Source of the DNA: Plumapathes pennacea
Taxonomy: Eukaryota > Cnidaria > Anthozoa > Antipatharia > Myriopathidae
Assembly: GCA_964036295.1 (NCBI GenBank)
Contig: OZ038462.1
Span: forward strand, 21,204,363-21,268,362
DNA length: 64,000 bases
Reading direction: 5' to 3'
Shown piece after piece: positions 11,455 to 23,040 of this stretch. The translations under genes were made by a program, and so were the position numbers. The notes under the pieces were generated by a model. It did not search any database. It was given only the letters and a program-made list of their open reading frames with translations, and was not told where the DNA came from. Each line of letters starts with the position of its first letter. The stretch's first letter is position 1.

Positions 11455-12360
11455 GTTAACACACATGATGGGGAAAGCTCTGGCGATCAGCATTTCCTCT
11501 ACTTCGGTGAGGTCCTGTAGTTCTGCAGGCACTGTCCCAGGATCCATGTCGTTTTCAGCCGAGAACAATCGACATGAAGTCTTTTTGTCGCGCTTGCACC
11601 TGGTCAGTGGTGCAGGTATAGTTCTGCTCGGGCATACTTCGGTTGGTGATCGGCCATGTTTCTTTGCATACCTTGCAGCGTAAGTGTCGGAGATTTTCCT
11701 CAAAGCTGTGAAAGGCAGTGAGTTCCTCCCGTACCTACTCTTGTTCGTGGAATGGAGGAGTTTCTGGATTTGCCCACCCACGGTTATGCAAATATTGTTG
11801 TTTTTGGCTGCGACGTTCTTCGAACTACAGCACGCTGTTGTCGGCGTCGAGTGTTGGCTTCATTTTGAGCTTGAAGCCTGCGGGTACTCCGTTCAGACGA
11901 TTCATGATTGCTACGTCGAGAAGCTACTCGTTGGCGACTGGATTCTCTTTGCGGAGTTGTCTGTGTCAACCGCTTCTCTTTATGACGCTTTTGATAGGCA
12001 CTCATACGCTGTTGTCTTTGCGGAGTCTTTTCTTCGGCCCGTTTTTTCTCCTGAAGTTCCCGATTTGCTTTCAAGCGCTCTTCTCTTTGCGGAGATGTCT
12101 GCGTTACCCGCTTCTGTTCATGTCGCTTTCGATCGGCATTCATGCGCTGTTTTCTCTGCGGAGTCGTTTCTTCGGCACGCTTCTGTTTATGATGCTGTCG
12201 ATCATAACAGGATTGTCGCCTTTTCTCGAGACAAATTAGGCGCTGTTCGCTCGTTTCACGATTTCGCCTTGCTCGTGCCTGTTCCCTTCTTATTTGAAGA
12301 CGAGCTTCGCGAGACTGTTGTGTTTCAAGTCTGCCAGTTTTTAAGTTTTCCATTTTCGTG
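11455..12360 (-). pseudogene. Degenerate Helitron-like (RepHel) N-terminal region
   Basis: The minus strand encodes an Arg/Gln-rich leader (repeats of the type QKRAEETTPQRKQRM), then HNRGWANPETPPFHEQEYV and a CKVCKE zinc motif. This is followed by FSAENDMDPGTVPAELQDLT and EVEEMLIARAFPIM, the characteristic helitron-like-helicase entry block. These parts lie in three different frames (breaks near 11785 and 11590), so the gene is dead. It stops before the Rep (HUH) and helicase motifs, where unrelated repeat sequence begins. Helitrons are rolling-circle transposons. The plus-strand 225-aa open frame here is antisense shadow. Confidence 0.75.
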
Positions 12361-12654
12361 AACGCAGCTACGATATATTGTTGCTTCGTTCAAATCTAAT
12401 TGCTTTGCTCAAATCTAATTTCTCTTATTCCGAGTAAAACTACAGTGCACACGAGATCAATCCGGCCTTTGTTATTGGTTATGCAGGGTAACCGCGCCTA
12501 AAGTCGTACGCCAGACAGACAGACTGACAGACAGACGAACGTTAAATTTCGAGATGGCGACACGCTTGGAGTCCCCAAGTTAGGCGATAATAAGGCGATA
12601 TTAATGCATTAGCGCCGTGATTATTACCCTCACTTCGCTTCGCTTCGCTCGGGG

Positions 12655-13165
12655 ATAATATTCCTCCAAGAAACGTACAGCACTAAAGAAGTAGAGGATA
12701 TTTGGCGCACATAATGGAAAGGTAAAATGTTCTACTCGCATGGCACAAACCATAGCCGTGGGGTGTTAGTCTTAGTAAGAGATGATCTGGAAATTGAAAT
12801 CAAACAGTCTGAAACGGACAACGATGGTCGCATTATTTTGATTGACGCTGCGGTGCAAGGCTCAAGTTTTTTATTAGTCAATATATACGCACCGAACAAA
12901 GTTCAAGAACAGTGCATGTATTTTAGCGACGTGAACAAATTGTTGGAAACACACCGTAACACAGAACAAAAACTGGTTTTGGGAGACGATTGGAATGCTG
13001 CGTTTGATATGGATCTTGACTGCTCAGGCGGCAAACCCATAAAGAAAGATTCTAAAAACCGTATTAATGATATGTGGTTAAATTTTGAGTTGGTACAATC
13101 CCGGACAAAATTGTGTGGGACACAGTATCCTGAACGGCTCTTAGGTTACAGATTCAATGGTTATG
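12655..13165 (+). pseudogene. LINE endonuclease (APE/EEP) fragment
   Basis: Encodes FLQETYSTKEVEDIWRT, an in-frame TAA, then HGTNHSRGVLVLVRDDL, LLVNIYAPNK and LVLGDDWNAAFD. These are the QET, NIYAP and GD-N blocks of the apurinic endonuclease domain of non-LTR retrotransposons; the usual GDFN reads GDDWN. It is truncated before the final catalytic SDH motif and followed by a 23-base C run. Stop codon and truncation make it a pseudogene. Confidence 0.75.
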
Positions 13166-13175
13166 TATCTCCCCT

Positions 13176-13198
13176 CCCCCCCCCCCCCCCCCCCCCCC
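13176..13198 (+). repeat. Poly-C tract
   Basis: 23 consecutive C at the 3' break of the LINE endonuclease fragment. Confidence 0.9.
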
Positions 13199-13436
13199 TT
13201 GACAATGTTGAAGACATAAACTTGACAACGCACACACATCATGTCTCGGTTCTCCGCTTTTTAACATTGAAATGGGAGGGGGGAGGGGGAGTGTTATTGT
13301 CATGTGACAGGCACAAATCATGTCTGTTGTCCCGACAATTTTGTCCAGGATTGTCTGAAAAAATACAAACATGAGTGTTTTGCTCGCAGAAAAGAAGAAC
13401 TGCGTTGAATCGTCCGCCGTAATTAAATATTTAGTA

Positions 13437-14405
13437 ACTAATAACATGCATACAATAATTTCTGCATTCTGATTGCATATGCTGAGCGCGCGTCAATTTA
13501 TCCCAAACAGTGCAAAAATGTGTAATTAACAGTGCAGAAATGTGAAATTAACAGTGCAGAAATTTGAAATTGAAGATTGCCGATAGTTGGCGCGCGTATT
13601 TGCGGCAAAGCCAAACAAAACAGAAAATTAAAGCGTTTTCATTGGCTCAGGACGATTCCAATTCTGTTTCGAGAAAACAAAGTTCTTGAGACAATTGTGA
13701 ATTGTAACGACATTGAAAAAAAAATTGCACGCCGTAAATTATTGTGTGCATGTTATTAACAAGTAATCACATGATTTCTTGTGCAATTTTGGAATAAATA
13801 AGCACTCGTAAATTTTTCAAAGACCACAAATTGCACTCGCGCGGCGCTCGTGCAATTTTGTCGTCCTTGAAAAATTTACTCGTGCTAATTTATTCCAAAT
13901 TGCACTCGGAATCATGCGATTACCTGTACTAATAACATGCACACAATAATTTCTGCATTCTGATTGGCTGAGCGCGCGTCAATTTATCCCAAACAGTGCA
14001 AAAATGTGTAATTAACAGTGCAGAAATGTGAAATTAAGAGTGCAGAAATTTGAAATTAAAAATTGCTGATAGCTGGCGCGCGTATTCGCGGCAAAGCCAA
14101 ACAAAACAGAAAGCGTGTTCATTCCTCAGGACGATTCCGATTCTGTTTCGAGAGAAGTTCTTGAGACACTTGTGAATTGTAACGAAATTGAAAAAAGATT
14201 ACTCGACGAAAATTATTGTATGCATGTTATTAACAAGTAATCACATGATTTCTCGCGCAATTTTGGAATAAATGAGCACTCGTAAAGTTTTCAAAGACCA
14301 CAAATTGCACTCGCGCGGCGCTCGTGCAATTTTGTGGTCTTTGAAAATTTACTCGTGCTCATTTATTCCAAATTGCACTCAAAACCATGCGATTACCTAT
14401 ACTAA
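13437..14405. repeat. Two tandem copies of a 480-490-bp element
   Basis: Copy 1 (13437-13927) and copy 2 (13928-14405) both begin ACTAATAACATGCA.ACAATA. They contain internal triplets of AACAGTGCAGAAATGTGAAA and end in an inverted segment around GAATAAAT.AGCACTCGTAAA. Copies differ by point changes and small indels. Non-coding and MITE-like. Confidence 0.75.
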
Positions 14406-15034
14406 TTGATAGTGCAATAAGATCGAGTTGAAATATCGGAATAATATCTTTTTTTTTTCCTGTGCTGAAAGCACATTTTTCGAAGTGGGCGTGATCAGCA
14501 TGGCATCCTGCCTGTGACACTGAATAAATGCCCGGCTGCATATGAGCTGAAAAGCTATCTCATTTCAAAAGTTTCGCATGTCTAAATCTCTTGTGTTTAG
14601 TCTCCTATACACAGCACTCATGCACCAAAATTTGTGAGAGTAGCATAATATTATTAGAGACCTGGCACACTTTTTGTTTTGTGACAATTGTACTAATTGC
14701 TTATTTTGAGAAGTTCTAACATTTGCAGACATTCCGCCTTTTAAGACAGCACGGCAGATTTGTCCTCAAAATCATTTACTTCATTACTTCGAAGGTGCAG
14801 CCGCTGTTTCAGTTCGAAGCCGTTTGTTTTATCCAAGGAACGTCTTAGACAGCATTCCCCAACTTTATGCAATTTCTTAGCGCTTAAACTGTGGCCCCCA
14901 AGCCTATGTCACTTACTGTTTAGGGAGAATCGTCTGTTTCCTCTACGCACATCCCATAAAAGGTGGATTGTTTCTGCCCACGATTGCTGTACGTGTTCAA
15001 AGTGGGTATATAACAGGCATCATTTGTAAGTATT
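14406..15034. other. Probable Penelope-like element remnant body
   Basis: No intact reading frame. Placement directly 5' of a hammerhead-like motif suggests element-derived sequence, but no GIY-YIG or RT motif could be read. Confidence 0.25.
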
Positions 15035-15100
15035 GTAAAACTCCCTGGTGAAGTCTGCGATAGTCAGACGAAACGCGTTGGAGAATTAAAGAAGTTTTAC
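15035..15100 (+). ncRNA. Hammerhead-ribozyme-like motif, Penelope-like element type
   Basis: Layout of a type I hammerhead. Stem I strand GTAAAAC+TCC (15035-15044) pairs with GGAG (15080-15083) and GTTTTAC (15094-15100). Core CTGGTGA is at 15045-15051. Stem II is GTCTG/CAGAC (15053-15057 with 15065-15069). GAAA is at 15070-15073. A minimal two-pair stem III (AC..GT) and T at the cleavage position 15079 follow. Deviations: core A6 is G, and an extra A (15052) sits at the base of stem II, so activity is doubtful. Short-stem-III hammerheads are known from Penelope-like retroelements. Confidence 0.5.
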
Positions 15101-17217
15101 AACTCAAGTTCGCACCGAGTGCTTCTCACTAGTTTAGCTTTTAAAATAATGTTTTAAAAAATGTTTTAAATAATAGTCCAATAACGAGGTCCTCATTATC
15201 ATTCCACAGTTACTGGTCTAGTCATCAAAGGAAGGGCAGACAGGAACTCCTGACAGGAACTCGCTTCACCACTCAGAACATCCGTTGTCTTGGATACTAC
15301 AGCGTACCTCCCACTAATGACCTACAAAGGGGAAGGTTATAACATATCCCACAACTTTTTTTTTGGTAATGCATAGCGCGAGAATAGACCTTTTTCATGG
15401 AAGCAGGCCACTGCAAATTAAAAGTGTTACCCTGCGTAATTCGTGAGGAAAGCAGCACTCTTTCAGCCGAATCAATCCTGCCTATTCTGTTGAGCAAAAA
15501 TTAGGCATACACAGATTACACACACTGATAAAAATAGTAAACAAACGAGAGATCCCCGAAGGTACCGCTCTACATGAAAAATAAACTGATGTGACAGGAA
15601 TAAACTCACACAAAAAGCAATGCCATAATATGGTTTTGTATTAAATAGTTAAGCATTATTTACCACATGGCGACTGTGTCAAACATGCATGTATGCAAAC
15701 TGTATAATTTTTCAGCTATTTACTATTTCCGTCATATTTATGTCATGTACTGTCTTGATATGATCTTAAATTGCAGTGTAAACAGGTTTTATGGTAGATT
15801 AAAATATACGGGAATAAAACGGTTATAATATGAGTGGCTGGAATCGGCTAAATTTTAAATAAAGCCACCCAATTTTGTTATAACGTAATAATATAATAAT
15901 ATAATATAATTTTTTAGTTATAATTATAAAGGTGAAATAACCTACTGTCATCCAGTTTCCATCGCAATCCAAAGAACCTGTGGAAGGTCTAAAACAGCAT
16001 TCAGCAGCTATATTATGGTCAAGAAATGGTAAAAGCTCTTGAACAGTTTAATCACAATGGCCACAAAGTCTCTTATACTTGTGGCTATGGTGACAACAAA
16101 TAAGAGCATTGTCGTTATTGCTTGTGGCTAACACAAGCTTTAAAATGGAGCGTGTTTTTTATTATTATTTTTCTGGGTTACGAATCAGCACACGGTGATT
16201 GGTTCGCATTATCACGTGATTTGCGATGACGTTATGCAATTGACATTTCCTCGCGAGCGACTTGAGATGTCGGCGATTGAAGCAAGAGACTGAAATTGAA
16301 TTGTGTTAAAGTTAGCCTGTATCCCATCCGAACTGAAGATCGGTTGGCTTTCTGGATGCACGGAAGCCATACTTTAAGAACGATTTTGGCTTGCATTGTT
16401 TTTAAGCGTCGGAAGATTTGAAAATAGCCGTACACAAATGCTTGATGTGTTACCAGCGGGACCCCCGTAAAGTACGAAGGGTTGTGTTTTTGCAAATGCT
16501 CGATTATAGATACCGCTTCAACCAATGTATCTGTGTTCTGAGCAATATTTGTGTGAAAGAACATCGAATAAGTAGTAGAAGACGTGTCGAAACTTGATAA
16601 AACTTGAACTTTTCCCTGCGGGCAGAGCGTCTTCCTTTGTCGGAAACTCGGGGGCTTTGTGTAACGCGCGGCGTATATGAACAGTCGGCGTTTAACTTTG
16701 TTTTGCGTGAAGTGAAGGTTCTTTGTTTATTGTCTGAGGATACTGAATTACTAATAGGTTTGAGGCAAATATCACGCGAGATTAAGATACAAGACCTGTC
16801 ATGTGAAATGTCACGAGCATAATATCATAGAACGGGGAATCCCGAATCATCAGCTACTTAGCTTTCACTCACGCCGCTTTAACAAAAGCAGGGAAGACCG
16901 GCAGGCGATTACATCGAGAATATTTGTCACTGAAATACCTCGAAGTCGTCAAAAGCTCAAGGTTGATATCCGACTATCCGAGCCTAATGTTCGCTCCACA
17001 AGCGTGATGCACGCGGAGTTTGTTGTCGCGGTATTCAAACGTCTGCAGCTTCCGATAGAGATTAATTTCGTATCGACCCAGAACTTTGCGTTAAAGCTTA
17101 ATGCATAACAGTCTTGAACATATTAGTGTATCAGACTTGTACATGTAGGATGCGTAACTTCTGAGATGGCTTTTTCATACGAAGTAACTTCACCATGGGA
17201 AGTATCATGTTTTAATG
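15101..17217. other. Intergenic, no gene recognised
   Basis: AT-rich, with only short open frames: a 110-aa minus frame at 16232-16564 and a 101-aa plus frame at 16803-17108, neither with recognisable motifs or splice context. Low-complexity AATATAAT runs near 15885-15915. Confidence 0.4.
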
Positions 17218-17700
17218 TGCTGCAGAGATAAGTCTAAAAAGCTGTCAATTACAGCTACTTGAACATGATGCACACACTGGGAAGATTAGCAAAGACGAGA
17301 TAAGACTAAAAAGCTGTTATTACAGCTACTTGTACATGATACATACGCAAACATTCCAACATCTGCTGCAGAGATAGGCATAAACAAGCGGCAATATTAA
17401 AGAGAGTGGCACTATGAAAAGCTTTTTGTTGTTGCTGTTAGGGTCTTCGTTTTCCGGGGTTATAGGTCTTCGTTTTCAGGGTCTTCGTTTTGGTTACAAC
17501 CCGGCAGTGTCAAGACGAGAACTCCAGTGGAGATGACGAAGCAACTTCACCACCGGGCAGTCGGTTGATAGGTGTCAGTCACCAGTTTTATGAGATGTTG
17601 GCACTACAGATAGCCAAAAATGATACCAGGCATCATGTTCTAAAAGCATTCCAACATGAGATAAGGCTATTACGCTGTCTTACAGCTACTTGAGATGTCG
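17218..17700 (+). repeat. Dispersed short repeats with AGCTGT..TTACAGCTACTTG
   Basis: Three copies of a GAGATAAG..CTAAAAAGCTGT..TTACAGCTACTTG unit at about 17225, 17297 and 17658, plus three GGGTCTTCGTTTT units near 17440-17490. Confidence 0.5.
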
Positions 17701-18095
17701 GGTATTCCCCAGTCAATCCCATTACAAAATGACAACACAGTTCCTCCACAAAACATGTCAGCTTGAAAATTCACTCAACAAAGTTGCCAGGTTATATAGC
17801 AAGCGTCACACCAGTACTGTCACATGCATCGGAAAGCAAGTTCAAAATGCTCCCGGCAAAAACAATCACTCAAAGCAAAAGCAAATCACTCATTGAAAAT
17901 ATTATTCCGTATGAAACATCATACCCGGCATGAGTCGGGAGCTATGAAAACTGGGTTGTTGCAAACGAAGAATATTCCTACGGGGCCTTCGATAATTATT
18001 TTCTCTCAATTATTATAAAACACTCTTTCGTGAATATCTGTTTGACCGAAATTAGAAGAAAAGAGGGCAAGAAAAATAAAGGGAGCTTTTGGATC

Positions 18096-18106
18096 CGTCA
18101 TGTGCA
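18096..18106 (+). repeat. Left 11-bp target-site duplication
   Basis: CGTCATGTGCA here is repeated exactly at 21111-21121, bracketing the foldback element. Confidence 0.65.
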
Positions 18107-18249
18107 TGCATGTCCAATACCACGGCTCGTAACGAGTCGTAAAAGTGAATTGTCGAGTCGTACGAGTCGTACAACTCGTCTAATGTATTCACGAGTCGTA
18201 AAGAAAGCCAGTCGATCCGTGAATTTCATTGACGGTGTCTCCATTTGCA

Positions 18250-18870
18250 CGCGAAATGTGCACAAACAAATCTACTAAAAGCACCACGCGAAATGCACAC
18301 AAAGAATTGTTTATTCCTCGTTCTACAAAAAGCACCGAGCGCAAAATGCACCCAAAAAGTGTATCCCTCGTTCTACTAAAAACACCACGCAAAATGCACA
18401 CAAAGATTCGGTGTGCATTCCTCCTTCTACAAAAAGCACTGAGACAAATGCAAATAAGCGTACTAGATTCCTCATTCTTCAAGAAGACCGAGCGAAATGC
18501 GCACAAAGAAGTGCATTCTTCCTTCTACTAAAAACACCATTCGAAATGCGGCAAACAAAGAATTGTTTATTCCTTGTTCTGCAAATAGCACCAAGCGCGA
18601 ACTACACACAGAAAGTGTATTCCTCGTTCTACTAAAAACACCACCCAAAATGAACGCTAAGAATTGTGCTCCTCGTTCTACAAAGAGGACTGAGCTAGAA
18701 GTTCACACAATTAGAAGTGCATTCCTCGTTCTACAAAAGCACTGACCGACATAGAAGCGTATTCCTCGTTCTACAAAAAAACACCGCGCCCAATGCACAC
18801 AAACAAGCATATTCCCCCATCTACAAAAAGCACTGCGCAAATTATGTGTTCCTCGTTCTTATGGTGATTC
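18250..18870 (+). repeat. Minisatellite of CTCGTTCTACAAAAAGCAC units
   Basis: About a dozen units of 45-60 bp (ATGCACACAAAG..., ATTCCTCGTTCTACAAAAAG). The array resumes at 19400-19560. Open frames on both strands through it are repeat artefacts. Confidence 0.8.
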
Positions 18871-20004
18871 CCTAGTTTTGCATTGCGCATCTTTAGTGCG
18901 CACAACACTTTTGAGATGGTGGACATTAAGAACCACCGAAACTTCAAGATCGAAAGTTCTTTATACTCGTTACGCAAATAAGTTTTATTTTTTGTCGTTC
19001 CTTGTGGAAGCAGCCACCTTTAAAGTTGAAACTCGCCCCAGTCCCCTCTCGGAAAGACGTATTTTGAAGTGAATTCGCCCTTTCCTGGATAATTGCGCAA
19101 AAATGAGCATGGTGACCCCCCTTTTTTATTTCATGTATTTTAAGAAAATACGACTCCCCATGATATATCCAAATTTAAACAAAAATTCTTTACTCAATTT
19201 TGAAATACTATCATTGAATCACTATTACAATATGTTTTTAGGCGTTTCAGTGTAAGCGTGTAGATGATCAAATTGCCTATTATTTCATGGTGACCCCCTA
19301 TTTTTATTTTATTTTTTTAATGTACTAGAAGTAATTACTAATTGTGCAAAGTTTTAAGAAAATTCAATTACTATTTCTTTTTCGATGGAATCACCTTAAA
19401 ACACCGAGTGTGAAATGCACACACAGTATTCCTCGTTCTACGCAAAGCACTTCATAAAATGCTGAAACAAGATTTGCATTGCTCCTTCTACAAAAAGCAC
19501 TGAGCCAAATGCAAAGAAGAGTATTCCTCTTTCTACTAAAAAACACCGCACAAAATTATTCAAAGCACGCGCGCGTGTATTTTTGGTTTTCAAACTAAAA
19601 GCACAGTCACGTATTACAATGCACAAACAACAAAAAATGTGTCGTCCAAAAACATTTATTGATAACGAATAAACCTAAAAAATGCTACAACAAACATTCG
19701 AGAGTCAATTGAGTAAATTATTCTTCATTCATCTTTTCGCAACGGCGACATTCTGCCCGCAGCTTCCTCGTTCATGTCAGTCTGCGCCCGATGTTACAGC
19801 ATCGATCACTATTGTTGACGTTGGCTACCGTCCAGATATAACACCTTCTTATGCTGCAAGTCAAAATAAAACCACTCTCTTCTTTTCGTGTCCAAGTTCC
19901 TTTCGATGAAATGAAGTTGTCTGGCTCTCTTTAAAGCTTTCTTCTCTTTTTCAAAGTTTATCGGCGTTCAATAAGTGCGACGTTTTAAAATAGACCCATC
20001 CGAA

Positions 20005-20500
20005 CTGTTCAGGCGTTTACGCGTGAAATACTGTAAACAATAGCGTTTTGAAATGTGAAATAGAAGCGTAATCCATCACCACTGAGAGGCGTCACACACA
20101 CACACAAAGTGGACCGCGCTTGAACAGAAAAAAAAATGGCAGTGAAATACATGGTAAAGGATACAATTCATCCTACAGTCTGCGCGTTATTCCTATCAAA
20201 TTCATGTTTCTTTTTTTTTTTTTTTTACACTGCCATGTTTCTTTGTCATAACCACGAACTGTTCAGGCGTTTACGCGTGAAATGTTGTAAACAATAACGT
20301 ATTGAAATGTGAAATAGAGGCGGTTCATCACTTTTGAGAAGCGTCACACACACAAAGTGCACCGCGCTTGAAAAAGAAAAGAATGGTTGTGAAATACATG
20401 GTAAAGGATACAACTCATCCTACAGTCTGCGCGTTTTTCCTATCAAATTCATCTTTCTTTTTTTTTACACTTCCATGTTTACTTCTCATAACCACTGTTT
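20005..20500 (+). repeat. Tandem duplication of about 250 bp
   Basis: Both copies start at CAGGCGTTTACGCGTGAAAT (near 20010 and 20262). Each includes (CA)n, CCGCGCTTGAA and a poly-T run. Inside the foldback element. Confidence 0.75.
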
Positions 20501-21110
20501 CAATTATCGTTTCATTAGTTACTCACTACTTTTAATCTTTACCGCTTAATTAACCTCTTTGTTTTCTTTTCGCGCTTCATATATCGAGGCTGACGCGCAA
20601 AACAAAAGACTACTACAGCAGCAAACCACTTGCCGAGTTGTACGAGTCATTCGATTTGACAGAGTAAAGGACACAGCCTCAAACTTGTCGAAAAAACTCT
20701 AAGTGTCTCTAATGAGATTCACGAATCGACTGGCTTTCTTTACGACTCGTGAATACATTAGACGAGTTGTACGATTCGTACGACTCGTACGACTTGACAG
20801 AGTCAAGGACACAGACTGAAACTTGTCGAAAAAACTCTAAGTGTCTCTAATGAAATTCACGAATCGACTGGCTCTCTTTACGACTCGTGAATACATTAGA
20901 CGAGTTGTACGATTCGTACGACTCGTACGACTTGACAGAGTCAAGGACACAGACTGAAACTTGTCGAAAAAACTCTAAGTGTCTCTAATGAAATTCACGA
21001 ATCGACTGGCTCTCTTTACGACTCGTGAATATATTAGACGAGTCTACGACTTGTACGAGTTGACAATTCACTTTTACGACTCGTTACAAGCCGTGGTATT
21101 GGACAGCCCT

Positions 21111-21121
21111 CGTCATGTGCA
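21111..21121 (+). repeat. Right 11-bp target-site duplication
   Basis: CGTCATGTGCA, identical to 18096-18106. Confidence 0.65.
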
Positions 21122-21770
21122 AAAACTGACTCGGCTATAATATCTTTTGTATATAAATGCACGACAAAAGTTCCTCTCCCGGGAATCCCGCGTGTCTCTA
21201 TTTATTGTACTAATGACGCCACAAGCGCACTGGCCACGGGCCTGTCTTGTTATACATATATGTCACAAGTGCTGTCAGCAACTGCATGGGTGGACAGTAT
21301 GGAATTTAAAAGGTCTTCGCGGCAGTCTGCCTGGCTTTCATTTAAACTGCCTGTGCATTTGTTCCATCTCTGATGGAGTGGAGCCTTCCTAGTCTCCAAC
21401 TCTTTGAGGAGTACATCTGCTGCTTTAAATAAGTGTCAAAACGGGGCCAAGTTTTCTGTAACAAACTTTAGTTTAAATGACTCTTTCATTGCTTATGAAA
21501 TGGAACATGCTGTTACGAGGCACTTTCGTGTCGTACAGTTATGATTGGGGAGTCGCTGGCGAAGGAGGCTTGAAACGGCGTTTTCCTGGGGAGGCACTTT
21601 AATCTTTCTCTTCACAGTATAGATCCAGGATTACCCTCCTTTTTTTCTAGCTCTGAACTCTACAGAGGAGAGTCCAACAGCTTATCTCTGTCCTTCACAT
21701 CTCTGTTCTTCTCTGCTCTGTTCTTCTCTGGCTCTCCCTCGAGTACCACGTAGGCTCTGTTGTACCCACC
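21122..21770. other. Intergenic, no feature recognised
   Basis: Short frames only. A CTCTGTTCTTCTCT microrepeat lies near 21700-21735. Confidence 0.4.
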
Positions 21771-21995
21771 TGTGGATCTGTTGTTCTGGGACCATTCGAG
21801 CTTAACAATCTTTGGTGCCACCTGCTCTTATCTGGTAGTTACGTTGTTATAGCATCGGCTCTGACGATGCTGTTTATTACAGGTGGTTGTTACGGTCTTA
21901 AAAGTTTCCAGTTAATTTAGGATTTCGAGCTATCGTATTTCCGCTTGTGGCTAGATATAAATTTCCTATTTTTGACTCTCAACAATGCAGCTACT
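21771..21995 (+). repeat. Repeat shared with 39804-40060
   Basis: Contains ACCATTCGAGCTTAACAATC, CACCTGCTCTTATCTGGTAG and TTTCCTATTTTTGACTCTCA, all found in the same order and orientation near 39810-40055. Confidence 0.7.
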
Positions 21996-22125
21996 CTCTG
22001 GGCCATACAATATAATAATTTATTGCATAATATATTTATCATTATTTATTTAGTATTGCTCCTATACAAACTCCTTACTCTGTAAGAAGGTGAAGAAGAG
22101 GAAGAAGTTAGAAGAGGACGGAAAA

Positions 22126-22198
22126 TCCCACACGGGACTTGAACCCGGGCCTCGACACTGAAGTTTGCGTCGCATCCTAACCACTGGACCATATGGGA
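22126..22198 (-). tRNA. tRNA-Glu-like pseudogene or SINE head
   Basis: On the minus strand a 73-nt segment starts TCCCATATGGTCCAGTGGTT and ends TTCAAGTCCCGTGTGGGA. A seven-pair acceptor stem (one G-T) and A- and B-box sequences resemble eukaryotic tRNA-Glu. The anticodon arm (CGACGC/GTGTCG) leaves an 8-nt or 10-nt loop instead of 7, and the T-stem has only four good pairs. A functional tRNA is therefore unlikely. Confidence 0.45.
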
Positions 22199-22381
22199 TT
22201 TCATGCAGGTAATGAGAAAGTAAGGTTATTCATTGTCATCACTGCCACCACTTGAGTGTCCCTCCACTTAAATATAGAGTATCATCTTACACAGACATAC
22301 TTGCAGCTGAAACTGTGCTCAACGAGGTGGCTTTGTCATCATTACCATGAGTCATATCATCCAAAGAAAAATGCAAATATA

Positions 22382-22657
22382 AGTATATAATATACATATA
22401 AATAGGCACATCAAAAGCACTTTGACATAAATATAAACAGTGACTCTAGTTTGCTGTGAATAAGGAATATAAAAACACAAATTGCTTTGCATACATACGT
22501 ATGTACATGTATACCCTACTGTACATCTATTTACACACAAAATGTAATTCACAATACTCAGTATAAAATATCAATTACACAGACAAAATATCACATAAAA
22601 ACACCGCAACAGTACTGGAGGAATCTTCAAAGTCTTGCCCATGATCTTTTCATGACG
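22382..22657 (-). repeat. Repeat shared (inverted) with 39516-39801
   Basis: The minus strand from AAGATCATGGGCAAGACTTT to TATATGTATATTATATACTT matches the plus strand at 39516-39801 with scattered differences. In both places it forms the 3' part of a short open frame or its trailer. Confidence 0.7.
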
Positions 22658-22849
22658 AGCTTCACTCTTTCGCCCTCCTGCTGTATCTAACATTGAAGGT
22701 GCCAAAATTCTCAGCAGGGTCCGATATTTGAGCGCATTCACTTCTGAAGACGTGGATGTAGGGATAATAAAAGCGTCACTCCTACGGACTACTTTACTCC
22801 GCAAGCTTAACCGCGTAACCGCGGCCATAGTTTTTCAAATGCTTCCGCG

Positions 22850-23040
22850 GTGAATAAAACCAGGCCGAGGAATTCGAAAACATTTCGCTCACATTTCGGA
22901 ATAAATACGCTAAAGTTTCCTCTCCAAAAGCTTGGGCGCGAGCCGCCTGAAAGCTCTGTGCAGGAGAGGAAAACCAGGCCGAAAAAATCGAAAACATTTC
23001 GGAATAAATAAGCCACAGTTTCCTCTCCAAAAGCTTTCGA
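22850..23040. repeat. Tandem pair of 75-85-bp units
   Basis: Both units contain AACCAGGCCGA, TCGAAAACATTTCG, CGGAATAAATA and TTTCCTCTCCAAAAGCTT (about 22857-22934 and 22971-23036). Confidence 0.65.

Larger units (their letters stand above)
18107..21110. mobile_element. 3-kb foldback DNA element with long composite inverted repeats
   Basis: The left end TGCATGTCCAATACCACGGC and the complement of the right end (GCTGTCCAATACCACGGC) are matching inverted repeats. They extend through more than 100 bp rich in ACGAGTCGTA motifs. The right arm contains three tandem copies (20670-21060) of a unit with TACGACTCGTGAATACATTA; the left arm has one copy (18130-18240). The interior holds a minisatellite and a 250-bp tandem duplication. 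It is flanked by an 11-bp direct repeat, which may include the 8-9-bp duplication typical of hAT or MULE transposons. No transposase is encoded, so it is non-autonomous. Confidence 0.7.

Noticed and set aside
11684-12361. 225-aa plus-strand open frame
   Set aside because: Antisense to the Helitron leader; composition mirrors its Arg/Gln-rich repeat and no motif is present.
13437-14405. CRISPR-like regular repeats
   Set aside because: Only two long copies with inverted internal structure; a duplicated MITE-like element in a eukaryotic genome.
16232-17108. Two frames of about 100-110 aa
   Set aside because: No motif, no splice partners, no homologue recalled.
18229-18745. Open frames of about 100 aa on both strands
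   Set aside because: Produced by the minisatellite unit, whose length often preserves frame; no domain.
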